DNA from: DASRIA01 sp963768885
Lineage (GTDB): Bacteria > Actinomycetota > Thermoleophilia > Solirubrobacterales > JBBDJG01
NCBI GenBank assembly: GCA_963768885.1
Contig: CAVYJN010000006.1
Location: 248,001 to 312,000 of the forward strand
Reading direction: 5' to 3'
DNA length: 64,000 bases
The position numbers and the translations under genes are program-made. Under the pieces are notes generated by a model. It made no database searches and was not told the origin of the DNA. It saw nothing but the letters and a program-made list of their open reading frames with translations. Shown here piece by piece: positions 33,038-40,915 of the stretch. The number at the start of each line of letters is the position of its first letter. Position 1 is the first letter of the stretch.

Positions 33038-33970
33038 TCAGGCAGCGGCGACCTCGGAGTCGCGGAAGCTGGCGCTGACGTTCGTGAGGACCTCGATCAT
33101 CGCCTCCGTGGCCGGGGAGCGGTAGCCCTCGGCGAGGGTTGCGGCGAAGATCCTGCGGGTGGGGTCGGAGCCCGTCACGGGGCGCACCGTCACGCCCGGC
33201 GGGGTCGCGCGCAGGGCGAGGCGGGGCAGCAACGTCACGCCGACTCCCGACGAGACCAATCCGATCAGCACGTTGTGATCGTCGCTCTCGAACGCGATCG
33301 GCGGCCGGTAGCCCGCCTCCGCGCAGGCCTCCTCGAGCATCGCGTTGCAGATGCCTCCGCCGCAGCCGGCGACCCAGGTGTCGTTGGCGAGCTGCTCGAG
33401 GCGGATCGCCTTTCGGGTCGCGAGCGGGTGGCCGACCGGCACCACCGCGAGCAGCGGGTCGTCGAGCAGGTGGATGCAGTCGAGCCCCTCGAGCAGATGC
33501 CTCCCGCCCGTGCCGTAGGTGTAGTCGCAGACCACGGCGAGGTCGAACTCGCCGCGCTTCAGCCGGGGAATCGTCTCGTGCGGCTCGCCCTCGGTCAGGC
33601 TCAGCTCCACCTCGGGATGGCGTGTCCGATAGAGCGACACGGCCTCCGTCACGAGCGTGGCCCCCGCGCTCGGGAAGCTCGCGAGCCGCACGCGCCCTCC
33701 CTGCAGGCCCGCGATCGCCGCCAGCTCACGCTCGGCGTCGGCGAGCTGGGCCAGGATCGCGTCGGTGTGCCGGACGAGCGCCCGGCCGGCGTCGGTCAGG
33801 CGCACGCCGCCGGGCCCGCGCTGGAGCAGCGTCGTGCCGGCCTCCTTCTCGAGCGCCGCGATCTGCTGGCTGACGGCCGACTGGGTGAAGTTGAGCGCGT
33901 CCGCCGCGGCGGAGAACGAGCCCTGCTCCGCCACCTCGCGAAGCACCCGGAGCCGTCGTACGTCGAGCAT
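33038..33970 (-). CDS. LysR-family transcriptional regulator
   Basis: The 310-residue protein has an N-terminal winged helix-turn-helix (LRVLREVAEQGSFSAAADAL, NFTQSAVSQQIAALEKEAGT) and a substrate-binding domain from about residue 90. That domain includes LASFPSAGATLVTEAVSLYR, FDLAVVCDYTYG and VSSGVGVTLLPRLAL. LysR regulators often repress their own gene and activate a neighbour in response to a metabolite. Candidates are the citrate synthase behind it and the short gene starting at 34040 in front. A 13-base perfect palindrome touches its own -10 hexamer, which supports autorepression. Confidence 0.92.
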   Translation of the reverse strand: MLDVRRLRVLREVAEQGSFSAAADALNFTQSAVSQQIAALEKEAGTTLLQRGPGGVRLTDAGRALVRHTDAILAQLADAERELAAIAGLQGGRVRLASFPSAGATLVTEAVSLYRTRHPEVELSLTEGEPHETIPRLKRGEFDLAVVCDYTYGTGGRHLLEGLDCIHLLDDPLLAVVPVGHPLATRKAIRLEQLANDTWVAGCGGGICNAMLEEACAEAGYRPPIAFESDDHNVLIGLVSSGVGVTLLPRLALRATPPGVTVRPVTGSDPTRRIFAATLAEGYRSPATEAMIEVLTNVSASFRDSEVAAA

Positions 33971-33976
33971 AAGGGG

Positions 33977-33982
33977 ATCTTA
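33977..33982 (-). promoter_or_regulatory. -10-like hexamer of the LysR gene
   Basis: On the minus strand TAAGAT ends six bases before the ATG at 33970. Its upstream edge overlaps the palindrome at 33981. Confidence 0.5.
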
Positions 33983-33993
33983 TCGAAGCGATA
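33981..33993. promoter_or_regulatory. Palindromic candidate LysR operator
   Basis: TATCG-AAG-CGATA is a perfect inverted repeat in the divergent gap between the LysR gene and the gene at 34040. It overlaps the LysR -10 hexamer by two bases, the usual arrangement for autorepression. Confidence 0.5.
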
Positions 33994-34039
33994 CGAAGCC
34001 TTACTTGAGCTAATGGGGCGGAGATGCGATGAATACGCC

Positions 34040-34336
34040 ATGAATCCGGGCGTCTCCATCCGACTCGCCACCGCCTGCGACATGCCCGCCCTGCGGCGGC
34101 TCGCCGATCGAGACTCGCGCCTGCTCCCCGGCGGCGACCTCCTGGTCGCCGAGCAGGCGGGGGAGATGCGCGCGGCGCTGTCGCTCGACACGGGCGAGTC
34201 CGTGGCGGATCCGTTCCACCCGACGGCGCCCCTGGTCGAGCTGCTGCGCCTGCGCGCGAGCCAGGCGGGCGGCGGGCACCCGGGGAGGACGTGGGGTCGC
34301 GTCGGTAAACTCGCGCTTCGGTCTGCCGAGACCTGA
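34040..34336 (+). CDS. Short N-terminal GNAT-like protein
   Basis: A 98-residue protein beginning MNPGVSIRLATACDMPALRR, the beta1-alpha1 start of GNAT acetyltransferases. It continues LLVAEQAGEMRAALSLDTGE (strands beta2-beta3), then PFHPTAPLVELLRLRASQAG, and stops. The acetyl-CoA-binding R/Q-x-x-G-x-G/A motif is absent, so it cannot be a complete acetyltransferase. I have the impression that short proteins of this form recur in related genomes, so it may be a stable family rather than a fragment. The gene is divergent from the LysR gene. Confidence 0.6.
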   Translation: MNPGVSIRLATACDMPALRRLADRDSRLLPGGDLLVAEQAGEMRAALSLDTGESVADPFHPTAPLVELLRLRASQAGGGHPGRTWGRVGKLALRSAET

Positions 34337-34372
34337 CAGGCGTCCCGCGCTCCGCTGTCCTCCCTCTCGCGC

Positions 34373-35497
34373 GTGGCCGCTCGACTGCGCGTGGACGAGA
34401 GAGCACTCACCGAAAGACTGATCCGCTACGACACCTCCGACGACGAGGGCATCCGCAAGGCTGCCGGCTTCGTCAAGGGGTGGCTGGAGTCGCGCGACAT
34501 AGGCGTCGAGGAGCTCGAGATCCGCGGCCTCCCGCTGCTGACCGCCCGCGCGGGCGCGGCTCAGGGTCCCACGGTCGTCCTGCACGGGCACCTCGACGTG
34601 GTGCCGGCGCGTGCGGAGCAGTTCGAGCCCCAGGTCGACGGCGACCGCATATACGGCCGCGGGGCCTACGACATGAAGGGTGCGCTCGCGGCGATGATGG
34701 GCGCGCTCGAGGAGCTTCGAAACGCTCAGGGCGTGCGCGTCTTGCTGGCCGTCGTGCCGGACGAGGAGTCCGAGGAGGAGTCCGACCGCGGCACCGAGCT
34801 CCTGATCCAGAGCGGCTTCACGGGCGACTTCGCGATCACCGGGGAGCCCACCGACCTCCACGTCGGGGTCCAGGCCAAGGGAGTGCTCGCGATGCGGCTC
34901 GAGGTCAGCGGGCTCGCGGCGCACGGCGCCACGCCGTGGCTCGGGGACAACGCGATCCTGAAGGCGCTCGACGCGTTCCGCGCGATCGAGTCGCTCCCGT
35001 TCGCGCGCGAGAGCTCGGACCTGTTCGACCGCCCCTCGATCAACCTCGGCCGCATCCTCGGCGGTGACGCGCTGAACAAGGTGCCCGACCGCTGCTTCAT
35101 CGACGTCGACATCCGCTATCTCCCGGGGCAGGAGCCGACCGAGATCCGCGCTCAGGTCGAGGAGCTGCCCGACGTCCACGTGATCGCGCAGTTCCACCGC
35201 GTGCCGGCGATCGTGGATCGCAACAATCCCTTCGTGCGGGTGTTGAGCGAGAGCGTGTCCTCCGTGCTCGACTCCGAGACGATCAGCGTCGGGCGCGACG
35301 GCGCCTCTGATGCGATCTGCTTCATCAACGCCGGCGTGCCGGCGGTCGAGTTCGGCCCCGTCGGAGGAGGTCACCACGGCCCCGCCGAATGGGTCTCGGC
35401 AGCCTCGCTCGGGAGCTACCGGCGCACGCTCGTCGACTTCGTCCGCCGGATCCCCGACCAGATGAGCGGCGACAAGCCGAACCTGCGCATTGCTTAA
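34373..35497 (+). CDS. M20 family metallopeptidase (ArgE/DapE type)
   Basis: A 374-residue di-zinc hydrolase. Metal site 1 is VVLHGHLDVVPA, the bridging Asp is in YGRGAYDMKGALAAMMGALE, and the catalytic/metal Glu-Glu is in AVVPDEESEEESDRGTELLI. The lid domain has GVLAMRLEVSGLAAHGATPW, and the last ligand is His in GPVGGGHHGPAEWVSAASLG. The substrate is an N-acylated or peptide amino acid (acetylornithine or succinyl-diaminopimelate type); no arg or dap genes adjoin to decide. GTG at 34373 is used; GTG at 34391 is an equally good start. It overlaps the next gene by eight bases. Confidence 0.88.
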   Translation: MAARLRVDERALTERLIRYDTSDDEGIRKAAGFVKGWLESRDIGVEELEIRGLPLLTARAGAAQGPTVVLHGHLDVVPARAEQFEPQVDGDRIYGRGAYDMKGALAAMMGALEELRNAQGVRVLLAVVPDEESEEESDRGTELLIQSGFTGDFAITGEPTDLHVGVQAKGVLAMRLEVSGLAAHGATPWLGDNAILKALDAFRAIESLPFARESSDLFDRPSINLGRILGGDALNKVPDRCFIDVDIRYLPGQEPTEIRAQVEELPDVHVIAQFHRVPAIVDRNNPFVRVLSESVSSVLDSETISVGRDGASDAICFINAGVPAVEFGPVGGGHHGPAEWVSAASLGSYRRTLVDFVRRIPDQMSGDKPNLRIA

Positions 35498-36908
35498 GAA
35501 ATCCCTCCTCGGAGCACTGGTGATCGTGATCGTCGCGGCGGGCGCGACCACGTCGACGGCGCTGCTCGTCCTCGACGACACGGTCGACAAGTTCAAGCCG
35601 GTCGTGGGCGGCACCGGGAAAGAGCTCACGCCGGTCGTGAGCGGCAGCCCGCAGACGATCATGATCGCCGGGTCCGACCGCCGCCACGGGGACAAGAAGC
35701 TGGGCCTGAAGCCGCGCTCGGACACGATCATCCTGGCGCGCATCGACCCCGGCAAGGGCGTCGCGCTGCTGTCGCTGCCGCGCGACCTGAAGGTCGAGAT
35801 CCCCGGGCACGGCACCGACAAGCTGAACACCGCGTACACGTTCGGCGGGCCGAAGCTCTCGATCAAGACGGTCAAGAGCCTCACGGGACTGGCGATCAAC
35901 CATTACGTCGACGTCAGCTTCCACGGCTTCGCCGAGGGGGTGAACGCGCTCGGCTGCGTGTACGTCGACATCGACCGGCGCTACTTCAACAACAACGCCG
36001 GCCTCGGCTTCGGGCAGAACTACGCCGCGATCAACGTGAAGCCCGGCTACCAGAAGATGTGCGGGCAGCGCGCACTCGAGTACGTGCGCTATCGCCACAC
36101 GGACAACGACATCGTGCGCGGCGCGCGCCAGCAGGACTTCCTGCGCCAGGTGCGCTCGCAGGTGACGGCGCGCAAGCTGCTGGACAACGTCGACAAGATG
36201 ATCAGCATCTTCGCCGACAACACGCGCTCGGACATCCAGTCCACCGGCGCGCTGCGGCGGCTGCTGCGGCTGATGCTCGGCGTCAGCGACAAGCCGATCA
36301 AGCAGGTCAAGTTCCACGGGCGCCTCGGCGAGTCGTATGTCACGGCGAGCCCCACGCAGATCAAGGCGGCGACGCGCCAGTTCCTCTACCTGCGACCCGC
36401 CAAGGGCCCGCTCAGCAAGCAGCGCGAGCGTTCCAAGACCGCGCGCAAGGGAAAGTCCGGCGGCTCCAACGTGAACCTCGCGGACTTCACCGTGGCGAGC
36501 CGCGGCCAGGGCCAGATCGCCAAGGACCGCGTCGGGTTCCCGGTCTACTACCCGCGCAAGCTGGTGAGGGGCTCCTCGTTCGCCGAGGACGCACCCCGCG
36601 CCTACACGATCACCTCCACCAACGACAAGCGCTACCGCGCCTACAAGATGGTCGTCTTCACGGGGTACATCGGCGAGTACTACGGCGTGCAGGGAACGTC
36701 CTGGCGCGATCCGCCGATCCTCCAGCACGCGTCGGAGACGCGGAAGGTCCGCGGCCGCGAGTACAAGCTCTACTACAACGGCGACCGCCTGCGGATGGTC
36801 GCCTGGCAGACCGACCACGGCGCGTACTGGATCTCCAACACGCTGCTCCAGACGCTCTCCGCGAAGGAGATGCTCGGGGTCGCGCGTTCGCTCACGAGAG
36901 CGCGTTAG
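35490..36908 (+). CDS. LytR-CpsA-Psr family glycopolymer ligase
   Basis: A 472-residue membrane-anchored enzyme of the LCP family, which moves undecaprenyl-linked glycopolymers onto peptidoglycan. One N-terminal helix (LGALVIVIVAAGATTSTALL) anchors the outward domain. The LCP core runs from about residue 55: SDTIILARIDPGKGVALLSL, PRDLKVEIPGHGTDKLNTAY, and RALEYVRYRHTDNDIVRGAR with the conserved Arg/Asp residues that bind polyprenyl phosphate. A long C-terminal extension (about 320-472) is basic and unassigned. The TTG start overlaps the M20 gene. It is followed by UDP-sugar genes, consistent with cell-wall polymer attachment. Confidence 0.9.
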   Translation: MLKKSLLGALVIVIVAAGATTSTALLVLDDTVDKFKPVVGGTGKELTPVVSGSPQTIMIAGSDRRHGDKKLGLKPRSDTIILARIDPGKGVALLSLPRDLKVEIPGHGTDKLNTAYTFGGPKLSIKTVKSLTGLAINHYVDVSFHGFAEGVNALGCVYVDIDRRYFNNNAGLGFGQNYAAINVKPGYQKMCGQRALEYVRYRHTDNDIVRGARQQDFLRQVRSQVTARKLLDNVDKMISIFADNTRSDIQSTGALRRLLRLMLGVSDKPIKQVKFHGRLGESYVTASPTQIKAATRQFLYLRPAKGPLSKQRERSKTARKGKSGGSNVNLADFTVASRGQGQIAKDRVGFPVYYPRKLVRGSSFAEDAPRAYTITSTNDKRYRAYKMVVFTGYIGEYYGVQGTSWRDPPILQHASETRKVRGREYKLYYNGDRLRMVAWQTDHGAYWISNTLLQTLSAKEMLGVARSLTRAR

Positions 36909-36932
36909 TCAAGGTGTTCGCGATGCGACCGA

Positions 36933-36938
36933 TATGGT
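36933..36938 (+). promoter_or_regulatory. -10-like hexamer of ugd
   Basis: TATGGT ends six bases before the ugd ATG at 36945, a leaderless spacing. Confidence 0.45.
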
Positions 36939-36944
36939 GCGAGC

Positions 36945-38237
36945 ATGTCTGAGAGACCTCCGATCGGAGTGATCGGCGTGGGGTGGGTCGGCCTCGTGAC
37001 CGGCGCCTGCTTCGCCGAGTTGGGACACGACGTCTGGCTGCGCGACATCGACCGGGGCAAGATCGAGTCCCTGCGCACCGGCCACGTGCCGATCTTCGAG
37101 CCCGGCCTCTCCGAGCTCGTGACGCGCAACCTCGAGCGCCTGCACTTCGAGCTGGACGTCGCCCCGCTGATGGAGCACGCCCGCCTGCTGTTCGTGTGCG
37201 TGGACACGCCGCCGACCTACTCCGGGGACGCCGACCTCTCGCGCGTGCAGGCCGTGATCGAGGCGCTCCCGGCCTCGTCCGAGCACGCGATCGTGATGAA
37301 GAGCACCGTGCCGGTCGGCACCGGCGCGAACGTCGCGCGGCGGATGTCGGAGCTCGGCAAGCCGGACTTCGGCTACGTCTCCAACCCCGAGTTCCTGAAA
37401 GAGGGCTCGGCGGTCGCCGACTTCCTGAACCCCGACCGCGTGGTCGTGGGGTCCGACCCGCGCTGGCCGTGGGCGGCCGACGCCGTCGCGCAGCTGTACG
37501 AGCCGCTCGAGGGCACGATCGTGCGCACGGACGTGGCGTCGGCCGAGATGATCAAGCTCGCCTCCAACGCCTTCCTCGCCACCAAGATCTCCTTCATCAA
37601 CGAGATCGCGAACGTCTGCGAGGAGGTCGGCGCGGACGTCAAGGAGGTGGCCGGCGGCATGGGCCTCGACCCGCGCATCGGCGCGAGCTTCCTGAACGCG
37701 GGCGTGGGCTTCGGGGGAAGCTGCTTCCCCAAGGACGTCTCCGCGCTGAAGCAGCTCGCCGGCAACTCGGGCTACCACTTCCAGCTGCTGACGGCCGTGA
37801 TCGAGGTGAACGAGCTCCAGAAGCGGCGCGTGGTGAGCAAGCTGAAGAAGCACCTCGGGTCGCTCGTGGGCAAGCACGTCGGCCTGCTCGGCCTGGCCTT
37901 CAAGCCCAACACCGACGACATGAGGGAGGCCTCGAGCGTGGTGCTCGCCGCCCGCCTGCAGGGCGAGGGAGCGATCGTCAAGGCCTACGACCCGGTCGCC
38001 GAGGACGCGGCACACGAGCTTCTGACCGGCGTCGAGATGTGCGACACGGCGCTCGACGCGGTCGACGGCGTGGACGCCGCCGTGATCGTCACGGAGTGGC
38101 CCGAGTTCGGCGACCTCGACCTCGCGGAGGTCAAGCGCCGGATGGCGAACCCCGTGATCGTCGACGGGCGCAACATGCTGAGCGCGGAGGACGTGAGGCG
38201 CGCGGGCTTCGTGTACGAGGGCATCGGGCGGACCTAA
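36945..38237 (+). CDS. ugd: UDP-glucose/GDP-mannose 6-dehydrogenase
   Basis: A 430-residue four-electron dehydrogenase that oxidises a nucleotide hexose to the uronic acid. The NAD loop is IGVIGVGWVGLVTGACFAEL. The catalytic Cys (about residue 260) is in GVGFGGSCFPKDVSALKQLA. The Lys/Asn pair is in MIKLASNAFLATKISFINEI, and the C-terminal domain has GLLGLAFKPNTDDMREASSV. UDP-glucose is more common than GDP-mannose as substrate, but the sequence does not settle this. It sits between an LCP ligase and a nucleotidyltransferase, so it probably supplies uronic acid for surface polysaccharide. Confidence 0.92.
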   Translation: MSERPPIGVIGVGWVGLVTGACFAELGHDVWLRDIDRGKIESLRTGHVPIFEPGLSELVTRNLERLHFELDVAPLMEHARLLFVCVDTPPTYSGDADLSRVQAVIEALPASSEHAIVMKSTVPVGTGANVARRMSELGKPDFGYVSNPEFLKEGSAVADFLNPDRVVVGSDPRWPWAADAVAQLYEPLEGTIVRTDVASAEMIKLASNAFLATKISFINEIANVCEEVGADVKEVAGGMGLDPRIGASFLNAGVGFGGSCFPKDVSALKQLAGNSGYHFQLLTAVIEVNELQKRRVVSKLKKHLGSLVGKHVGLLGLAFKPNTDDMREASSVVLAARLQGEGAIVKAYDPVAEDAAHELLTGVEMCDTALDAVDGVDAAVIVTEWPEFGDLDLAEVKRRMANPVIVDGRNMLSAEDVRRAGFVYEGIGRT

Positions 38238-38254
38238 CCAGCCGTCCAGTTACC

Positions 38255-38260
38255 TACCCT
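38255..38260 (+). promoter_or_regulatory. -10-like hexamer of the 38269 gene
   Basis: TACCCT ends eight bases before the ATG at 38269. Confidence 0.4.
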
Positions 38261-38268
38261 TCCGCGCC

Positions 38269-39258
38269 ATGCAGGCCCTGATCCTCGCCGGCGGTGAGGG
38301 AACGCGGCTCCGGCCGTTGACCTCGACCGTCCCCAAGCCGGTCGTGCCGCTCGCCAACCGGCCGTTCATCTCCTACATGCTCGACTGGCTCGAGCGCCAC
38401 GGCTTCGACGACGTCGTGATGTCCTGCGGCTTCCTCGCCGCCGGCGTGCGCAGCGTGCTCGGCTCGGGCGACCGCGAGGGCATCAGGATCCGCTACGCGG
38501 ACGAGCCGCAGGCGCTCGGCACCGCGGGCCCGGTGAAGCTCGCCGAGCCGATGCTCGACGAGCGCTTCGCCGTCCTGAACGGCGACATCCTCACGGACGT
38601 CGACCTCTCGTCGGTGGTCGCGTTTCACGAGGCGCGCGGCGCGCGCGTGACGCTCACGCTGACCCCGGTCGAGGATCCCTCCTCTTACGGCGTGATCGTC
38701 ACCGACGGCGACGGCGAGGTCGAGGCATTCATCGAGAAGCCCCGGGGCGAGGCCCCCAGCAAGCTGATCAATGCCGGCATCTACGTCCTCGAGCGCGAGA
38801 TCGTGGCCGAGATCCCGGAGGGCCGCGCGGTCTCCTTCGAGCGCGAGGTCTTCCCCGCGCTCGTCGGCAGGGGGCTCTACGGGGTCGAGCGGGAGGGCTA
38901 CTGGCTCGACATCGGCACCCTGGACCGCTACCTGCAGGCGACGCGCGACATCCTCGCCGGCGCGGTGAAGACCGAGGTGCGCCCGGGCCCGGGGCCCGGG
39001 ACGCAGGTCCATGCGCAGGCGCTGGTGTTCGACCCCGTCCTGACCGGCTCGTCCTGCGAGATCGGTGCCGAGGCCGAGATCGGTCCGGACGTGACTCTCG
39101 GCGACCGCGGCACGATCGGGCCGGGCGCCGTCGTGCGCGACGCCTCGCTGCACGACGGCGTCACCGTCGGGGAGGGGGCGGCGGTCGTGGGAAGCATCAT
39201 CGGCGCCGGCGCCACCGTCGCGCCGGGGCAGCGCGTCGAGGGCACGATCGTCGCTTGA
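38269..39258 (+). CDS. Sugar-1-phosphate nucleotidyltransferase
   Basis: A 329-residue enzyme that activates a sugar 1-phosphate with NTP. The signature loop is MQALILAGGEGTRLRPLTST followed by VPKPVVPLANRPFISYMLDW. The metal Asp lies in FAVLNGDILTDVDLSSVVAF, and a later sugar-site segment is INAGIYVLEREIVAEIPEGR. The C-terminus is a left-handed beta helix of hexapeptide repeats (SCEIGAEAEIGPDVTLGDRG and onward). It is closest in layout to mannose-1-phosphate guanylyltransferase/glucose-1-phosphate thymidylyltransferase proteins with a hexapeptide tail. It overlaps the GNAT gene by four bases. Confidence 0.88.
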   Translation: MQALILAGGEGTRLRPLTSTVPKPVVPLANRPFISYMLDWLERHGFDDVVMSCGFLAAGVRSVLGSGDREGIRIRYADEPQALGTAGPVKLAEPMLDERFAVLNGDILTDVDLSSVVAFHEARGARVTLTLTPVEDPSSYGVIVTDGDGEVEAFIEKPRGEAPSKLINAGIYVLEREIVAEIPEGRAVSFEREVFPALVGRGLYGVEREGYWLDIGTLDRYLQATRDILAGAVKTEVRPGPGPGTQVHAQALVFDPVLTGSSCEIGAEAEIGPDVTLGDRGTIGPGAVVRDASLHDGVTVGEGAAVVGSIIGAGATVAPGQRVEGTIVA

Positions 39259-39689
39259 CGCACGCGGCCTATGAGATCTCCACGGACCCCGCGCGTCTCG
39301 ACCGCGCCCTGATCCACCGGTTCCTGCGCGACGACTCGTACTGGGCCCGGGGCATCCCCCGCGACGTCGTCGACCGTGCGATCGACAACTCGCTCTGCTT
39401 CGGCCTCCATCACGACGGCGCCCAGGTCGGCTTCGCGCGCGTGGTCACGGACCGCGCGGCGATCGCCTACCTCGCCGACGTGTTCGTGCTGGAGGGCCAC
39501 CGCGGGCGCGGACAGGGCAAGGGCCTGATCGAGGCCGTCCTCGCGCATCCCGACCTGCAGGGCCTGCGCCGCTTCTTCCTCGGCACCGCCGACGCCCACG
39601 AGCTCTACGAGCGCTATGGGTTCCGGCCGCTGGCCGACCCGGGCCGCATGATGGAGATCGCCCGGCCCTACGGTCCCCCCGGGCAGTAA
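39255..39689 (+). CDS. GNAT family N-acetyltransferase
   Basis: A 144-residue acetyltransferase. The substrate side has FLRDDSYWARGIPRDVVDRA, then QVGFARVVTDRAAIAYLADV. The acetyl-CoA loop is VLEGHRGRGQGKGLIEAVL (the R-x-x-G-x-G/A pattern). The end is DAHELYERYGFRPLADPGRM, where the Tyr general acid is common in the family. TTG at 39255 overlaps the preceding stop. The form resembles the small YjdJ/PA4866-like group, but the substrate is unknown. Confidence 0.85.
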   Translation: MTHAAYEISTDPARLDRALIHRFLRDDSYWARGIPRDVVDRAIDNSLCFGLHHDGAQVGFARVVTDRAAIAYLADVFVLEGHRGRGQGKGLIEAVLAHPDLQGLRRFFLGTADAHELYERYGFRPLADPGRMMEIARPYGPPGQ

Positions 39690-39695
39690 TAGACT
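39690..39695 (+). promoter_or_regulatory. -10-like hexamer of the 39704 gene
   Basis: TAGACT ends eight bases before the ATG at 39704. Confidence 0.45.
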
Positions 39696-39703
39696 GGCGC
39701 GCC

Positions 39704-40774
39704 ATGCCCGGCCTCACGCGTGACGAGATCGAGTCGGTGGACGGTTCGCGACAGGTCGAGGACGTGCTCGCGATGCCGCGGCACCTCGAGGACGCGCTGT
39801 GGCGGGTCGAGTCCGCGGGACTCGAGCGCACCTTCGGGCGCCTCGGCGATCTCGCGCACCTGCTGGTCTGCGGGATGGGCGGCAGCGCGATCGGCGGCGA
39901 CCTGGCGCGCGCCGCGCTGGGCGACCGCCTCACGAAGCCGATGACCACGGTCCGCGGCTACGAGCTTCCGCCCTGGGTCACTCCCGGCTCGGTCGTGCTG
40001 TGCGCGAGCTACTCCGGCAACACGGAGGAGACCCTCGCCTGTTACGAGGCGGCCGGCGCGCTCGGGGCGATGCGGGTGGTGGTCACGACCGGCGGCAAGC
40101 TCGGTGAGGGCGCGCGGGAGGACGGCGTCCCGGTGATCCCGATCCCGGCCGGCCTGCAACCACGCGCGGCTGTCGCCTACATGATCGTCTCCGCGCTCGA
40201 GGTCGCGACGCTCGCGGGCATCGCCCAGGGCGTGCGCACCGAGATCGACGCCGCCTCTTCGGGCCTCGAGCGCCTCGTCACCGACTGGGGGCCGGACGCG
40301 GACTCGGACAGCCTCGCCAAGCGCGTGGCCCAGCGCATCAACGGCACATGCGTCTGCGCCTACGGAGCCGGGCCCACCGTGCCCGTCGCGACCCGCTGGA
40401 AGACGCAGCTGAACGAGAACGCAAAGGTCCCGGCGTTCGCGGGCGAGCTGCCCGAAGCCGACCACAACGAGATCGTGGGCTGGCAGAACGCCGCATCCCT
40501 TTGCCATTTCCTCGCGATCTTCCTCCAGGACGCCGACCAGCATCCGCGCGTGCGCCAGCGGATCGAGCTGACCGCGTCCCTGATCGAGGACCAGGCGGCC
40601 GGCACGCTTCGCATCGAGAGCGTGGGGTCCAATCCGGTCGAGCGCCTGCTGTCCCTCGTGCTGCTCGGCGACCTCGTCTCGGTCTACCTCGCGGTGCTGC
40701 GCGGCACCGATCCCACCCCGGTCGAGACGATCGACCGGCTGAAGGCCGAGCTCGCGCGGGCCGAGGTGGCGTGA
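39704..40774 (+). CDS. Bifunctional phosphoglucose/phosphomannose isomerase
   Basis: A 356-residue two-SIS-domain isomerase of the archaeal/actinobacterial bifunctional type, much smaller than classical PGI. The first SIS domain has LLVCGMGGSAIGGDLARAAL, and the phosphate-binding Ser/Thr loop is VVLCASYSGNTEETLACYEA. The catalytic segment PAFAGELPEADHNEIVGWQN carries the His/Glu of the isomerisation step. The C-terminus is VLRGTDPTPVETIDRLKAEL. It would supply fructose 6-phosphate and mannose 6-phosphate for GDP-mannose synthesis by the neighbouring nucleotidyltransferases. Confidence 0.88.
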   Translation: MPGLTRDEIESVDGSRQVEDVLAMPRHLEDALWRVESAGLERTFGRLGDLAHLLVCGMGGSAIGGDLARAALGDRLTKPMTTVRGYELPPWVTPGSVVLCASYSGNTEETLACYEAAGALGAMRVVVTTGGKLGEGAREDGVPVIPIPAGLQPRAAVAYMIVSALEVATLAGIAQGVRTEIDAASSGLERLVTDWGPDADSDSLAKRVAQRINGTCVCAYGAGPTVPVATRWKTQLNENAKVPAFAGELPEADHNEIVGWQNAASLCHFLAIFLQDADQHPRVRQRIELTASLIEDQAAGTLRIESVGSNPVERLLSLVLLGDLVSVYLAVLRGTDPTPVETIDRLKAELARAEVA

Positions 40775-40813
40775 GCGCCGCGCGGCACGGCACCCACCGC
40801 GGTCACCCCCCTA

Positions 40814-40883
40814 TACTTCGCCGTCGCCGGAGCGGAGGGTCCGCTCCTTTCGAAGTACCCCCTTTGCAGTGCCTTTGCGCTGC
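40814..40883 (+). promoter_or_regulatory. Two-hairpin candidate regulatory leader before ahcY
   Basis: Between the isomerase and ahcY lies GGAGCGGA-GGG-TCCGCTCC (40829-40847, eight pairs). It is enclosed by TACTTCG (40814-40820) and CGAAGTA (40851-40857), seven pairs. A second hairpin GCAGTGC-CTTT-GCGCTGC (40866-40883, seven pairs with one G-U) stands before the ribosome site. A -10-like TATACT at 40812-40817 overlaps the outer arm. The outer repeat may therefore be a DNA operator while only the inner hairpins are transcribed. The known SAH-riboswitch consensus is not visible. Confidence 0.5.
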
Positions 40884-40915
40884 CCTTCCTACGTGAGCGA
40901 ACCGGGAGAAGCCGA

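Noticed and set aside
40814..40883. Canonical SAH riboswitch before ahcY
   Set aside because: The expected conserved GAGGAGCGCUGC and CCAGGCUCG blocks are not present; only generic hairpins are seen, so I list it as an unassigned leader.
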